This document shows, in pieces, positions 63,883 to 64,000 of a stretch of DNA of 64,000 bases. Made by a program: the position numbers and the translations under genes. The notes beneath the pieces are model-generated. The model had not been told where the DNA came from, searched no databases, and saw only the letters and a program-made list of their open reading frames with translations. The DNA is from JAWLCQ01 sp041687095. Lineage in GTDB: Bacteria > Planctomycetota > Phycisphaerae > SM23-33. Each line of letters begins with the position of its first letter. Position 1 is the stretch's first letter. Location: assembly GCA_041687095.1 (NCBI GenBank), contig JAWLCQ010000001.1:59014-123013 (forward strand). Reading direction: 5' to 3'.

Positions 63883-64000
63883 CCACGAAGATGCGATGGC
63901 CCTGCTCTCCCCCCCCCGACGAAAACGAACCCAACAACGCCCGCCGGCGGACCGTGGCCATCGGTCCGCCGGGCAAGCAAATGCATCAGCCCCCCCTAAG

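Larger units (their letters stand above)
63073..64000. other. Gene-free repeat-rich region at the right end
   Basis: No convincing gene lies here on either strand. ORFs of 60-260 codons exist but consist of translated repeats and low-complexity sequence. The region carries at least four different hairpin repeat families, given below. It is the densest repeat cluster of the window. Confidence 0.6.

Noticed and set aside
1..64000. tRNA and rRNA genes
   Set aside because: No cloverleaf with a T-arm GTTCRANNC and matching acceptor stem and no rRNA-like sequence was found by reading both strands. A covariance-model scan would be decisive.

Overview
The window reads as high-GC chromosomal DNA from a planctomycete-like bacterium, most plausibly of the Phycisphaerae or a relative. 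The evidence is two giant exported proteins with N-terminal LEPR-XLL sorting motifs (LEQRILLS and LEPRLLLS), a small PEP-CTERM protein, dockerin modules, several secreted or carbohydrate-active families, and intergenic stem-loop repeats of the kind I associate with PVC-group genomes. No rRNA, tRNA or CRISPR array was seen. The lineage is an inference from gene content.

Layout. (1) 1-11111, mostly minus strand: a truncated FAD oxidoreductase, a plus-strand alpha/beta hydrolase, a decayed gene start carrying a MITE, a nucleoside hydrolase, a GH78-type rhamnosidase, a sialidase-like protein, and a SWIM/SNF2 pair. (2) 11821-33739, plus: a PEP-CTERM protein followed by a 7,027-residue beta-helix/dockerin protein that fills one third of the window. 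(3) 34181-38883, plus, tightly packed: GH29 fucosidase, a relic of a GH3 gene start, an SDR epimerase and a pectate-lyase-like beta-helix protein. (4) 39068-41924, plus: a cytosine-C5 methyltransferase, a DUF4928 protein (probable restriction partner) and a Vsr endonuclease, with visibly lower GC and their own promoter, so probably acquired. (5) 42055-47017, plus: two secreted proteins, the second with a discoidin-like domain and a glycosidase-like core. (6) 47040-55976: a minus-strand GntR regulator divergent from a second LEPR-XLL giant (2,545 aa; pectate-lyase, LamG and Calx-beta domains). (7) 56936-63024, minus, probable operon: GntR regulator, phospholipase-C/S1-nuclease-like protein with an NPCBM domain, second sialidase-like protein, second FAD oxidoreductase, sugar-phosphate isomerase. 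(8) 63025-64000: dense hairpin repeats, no gene.

The shared theme is capture and breakdown of complex, deoxysugar-rich glycans: enzymes for fucose, rhamnose and sialidase-like substrates, uronate/pectin-type beta-helices, carbohydrate-binding modules (malectin-like, NPCBM, LamG, discoidin), and dedicated GntR regulators. The two ends of the window carry paralogous pieces of one ancestral cluster (sialidase, FAD oxidoreductase, and the intact versus broken PLC/NPCBM gene). Several gene fragments sit at junctions between intact genes, which shows active rearrangement.
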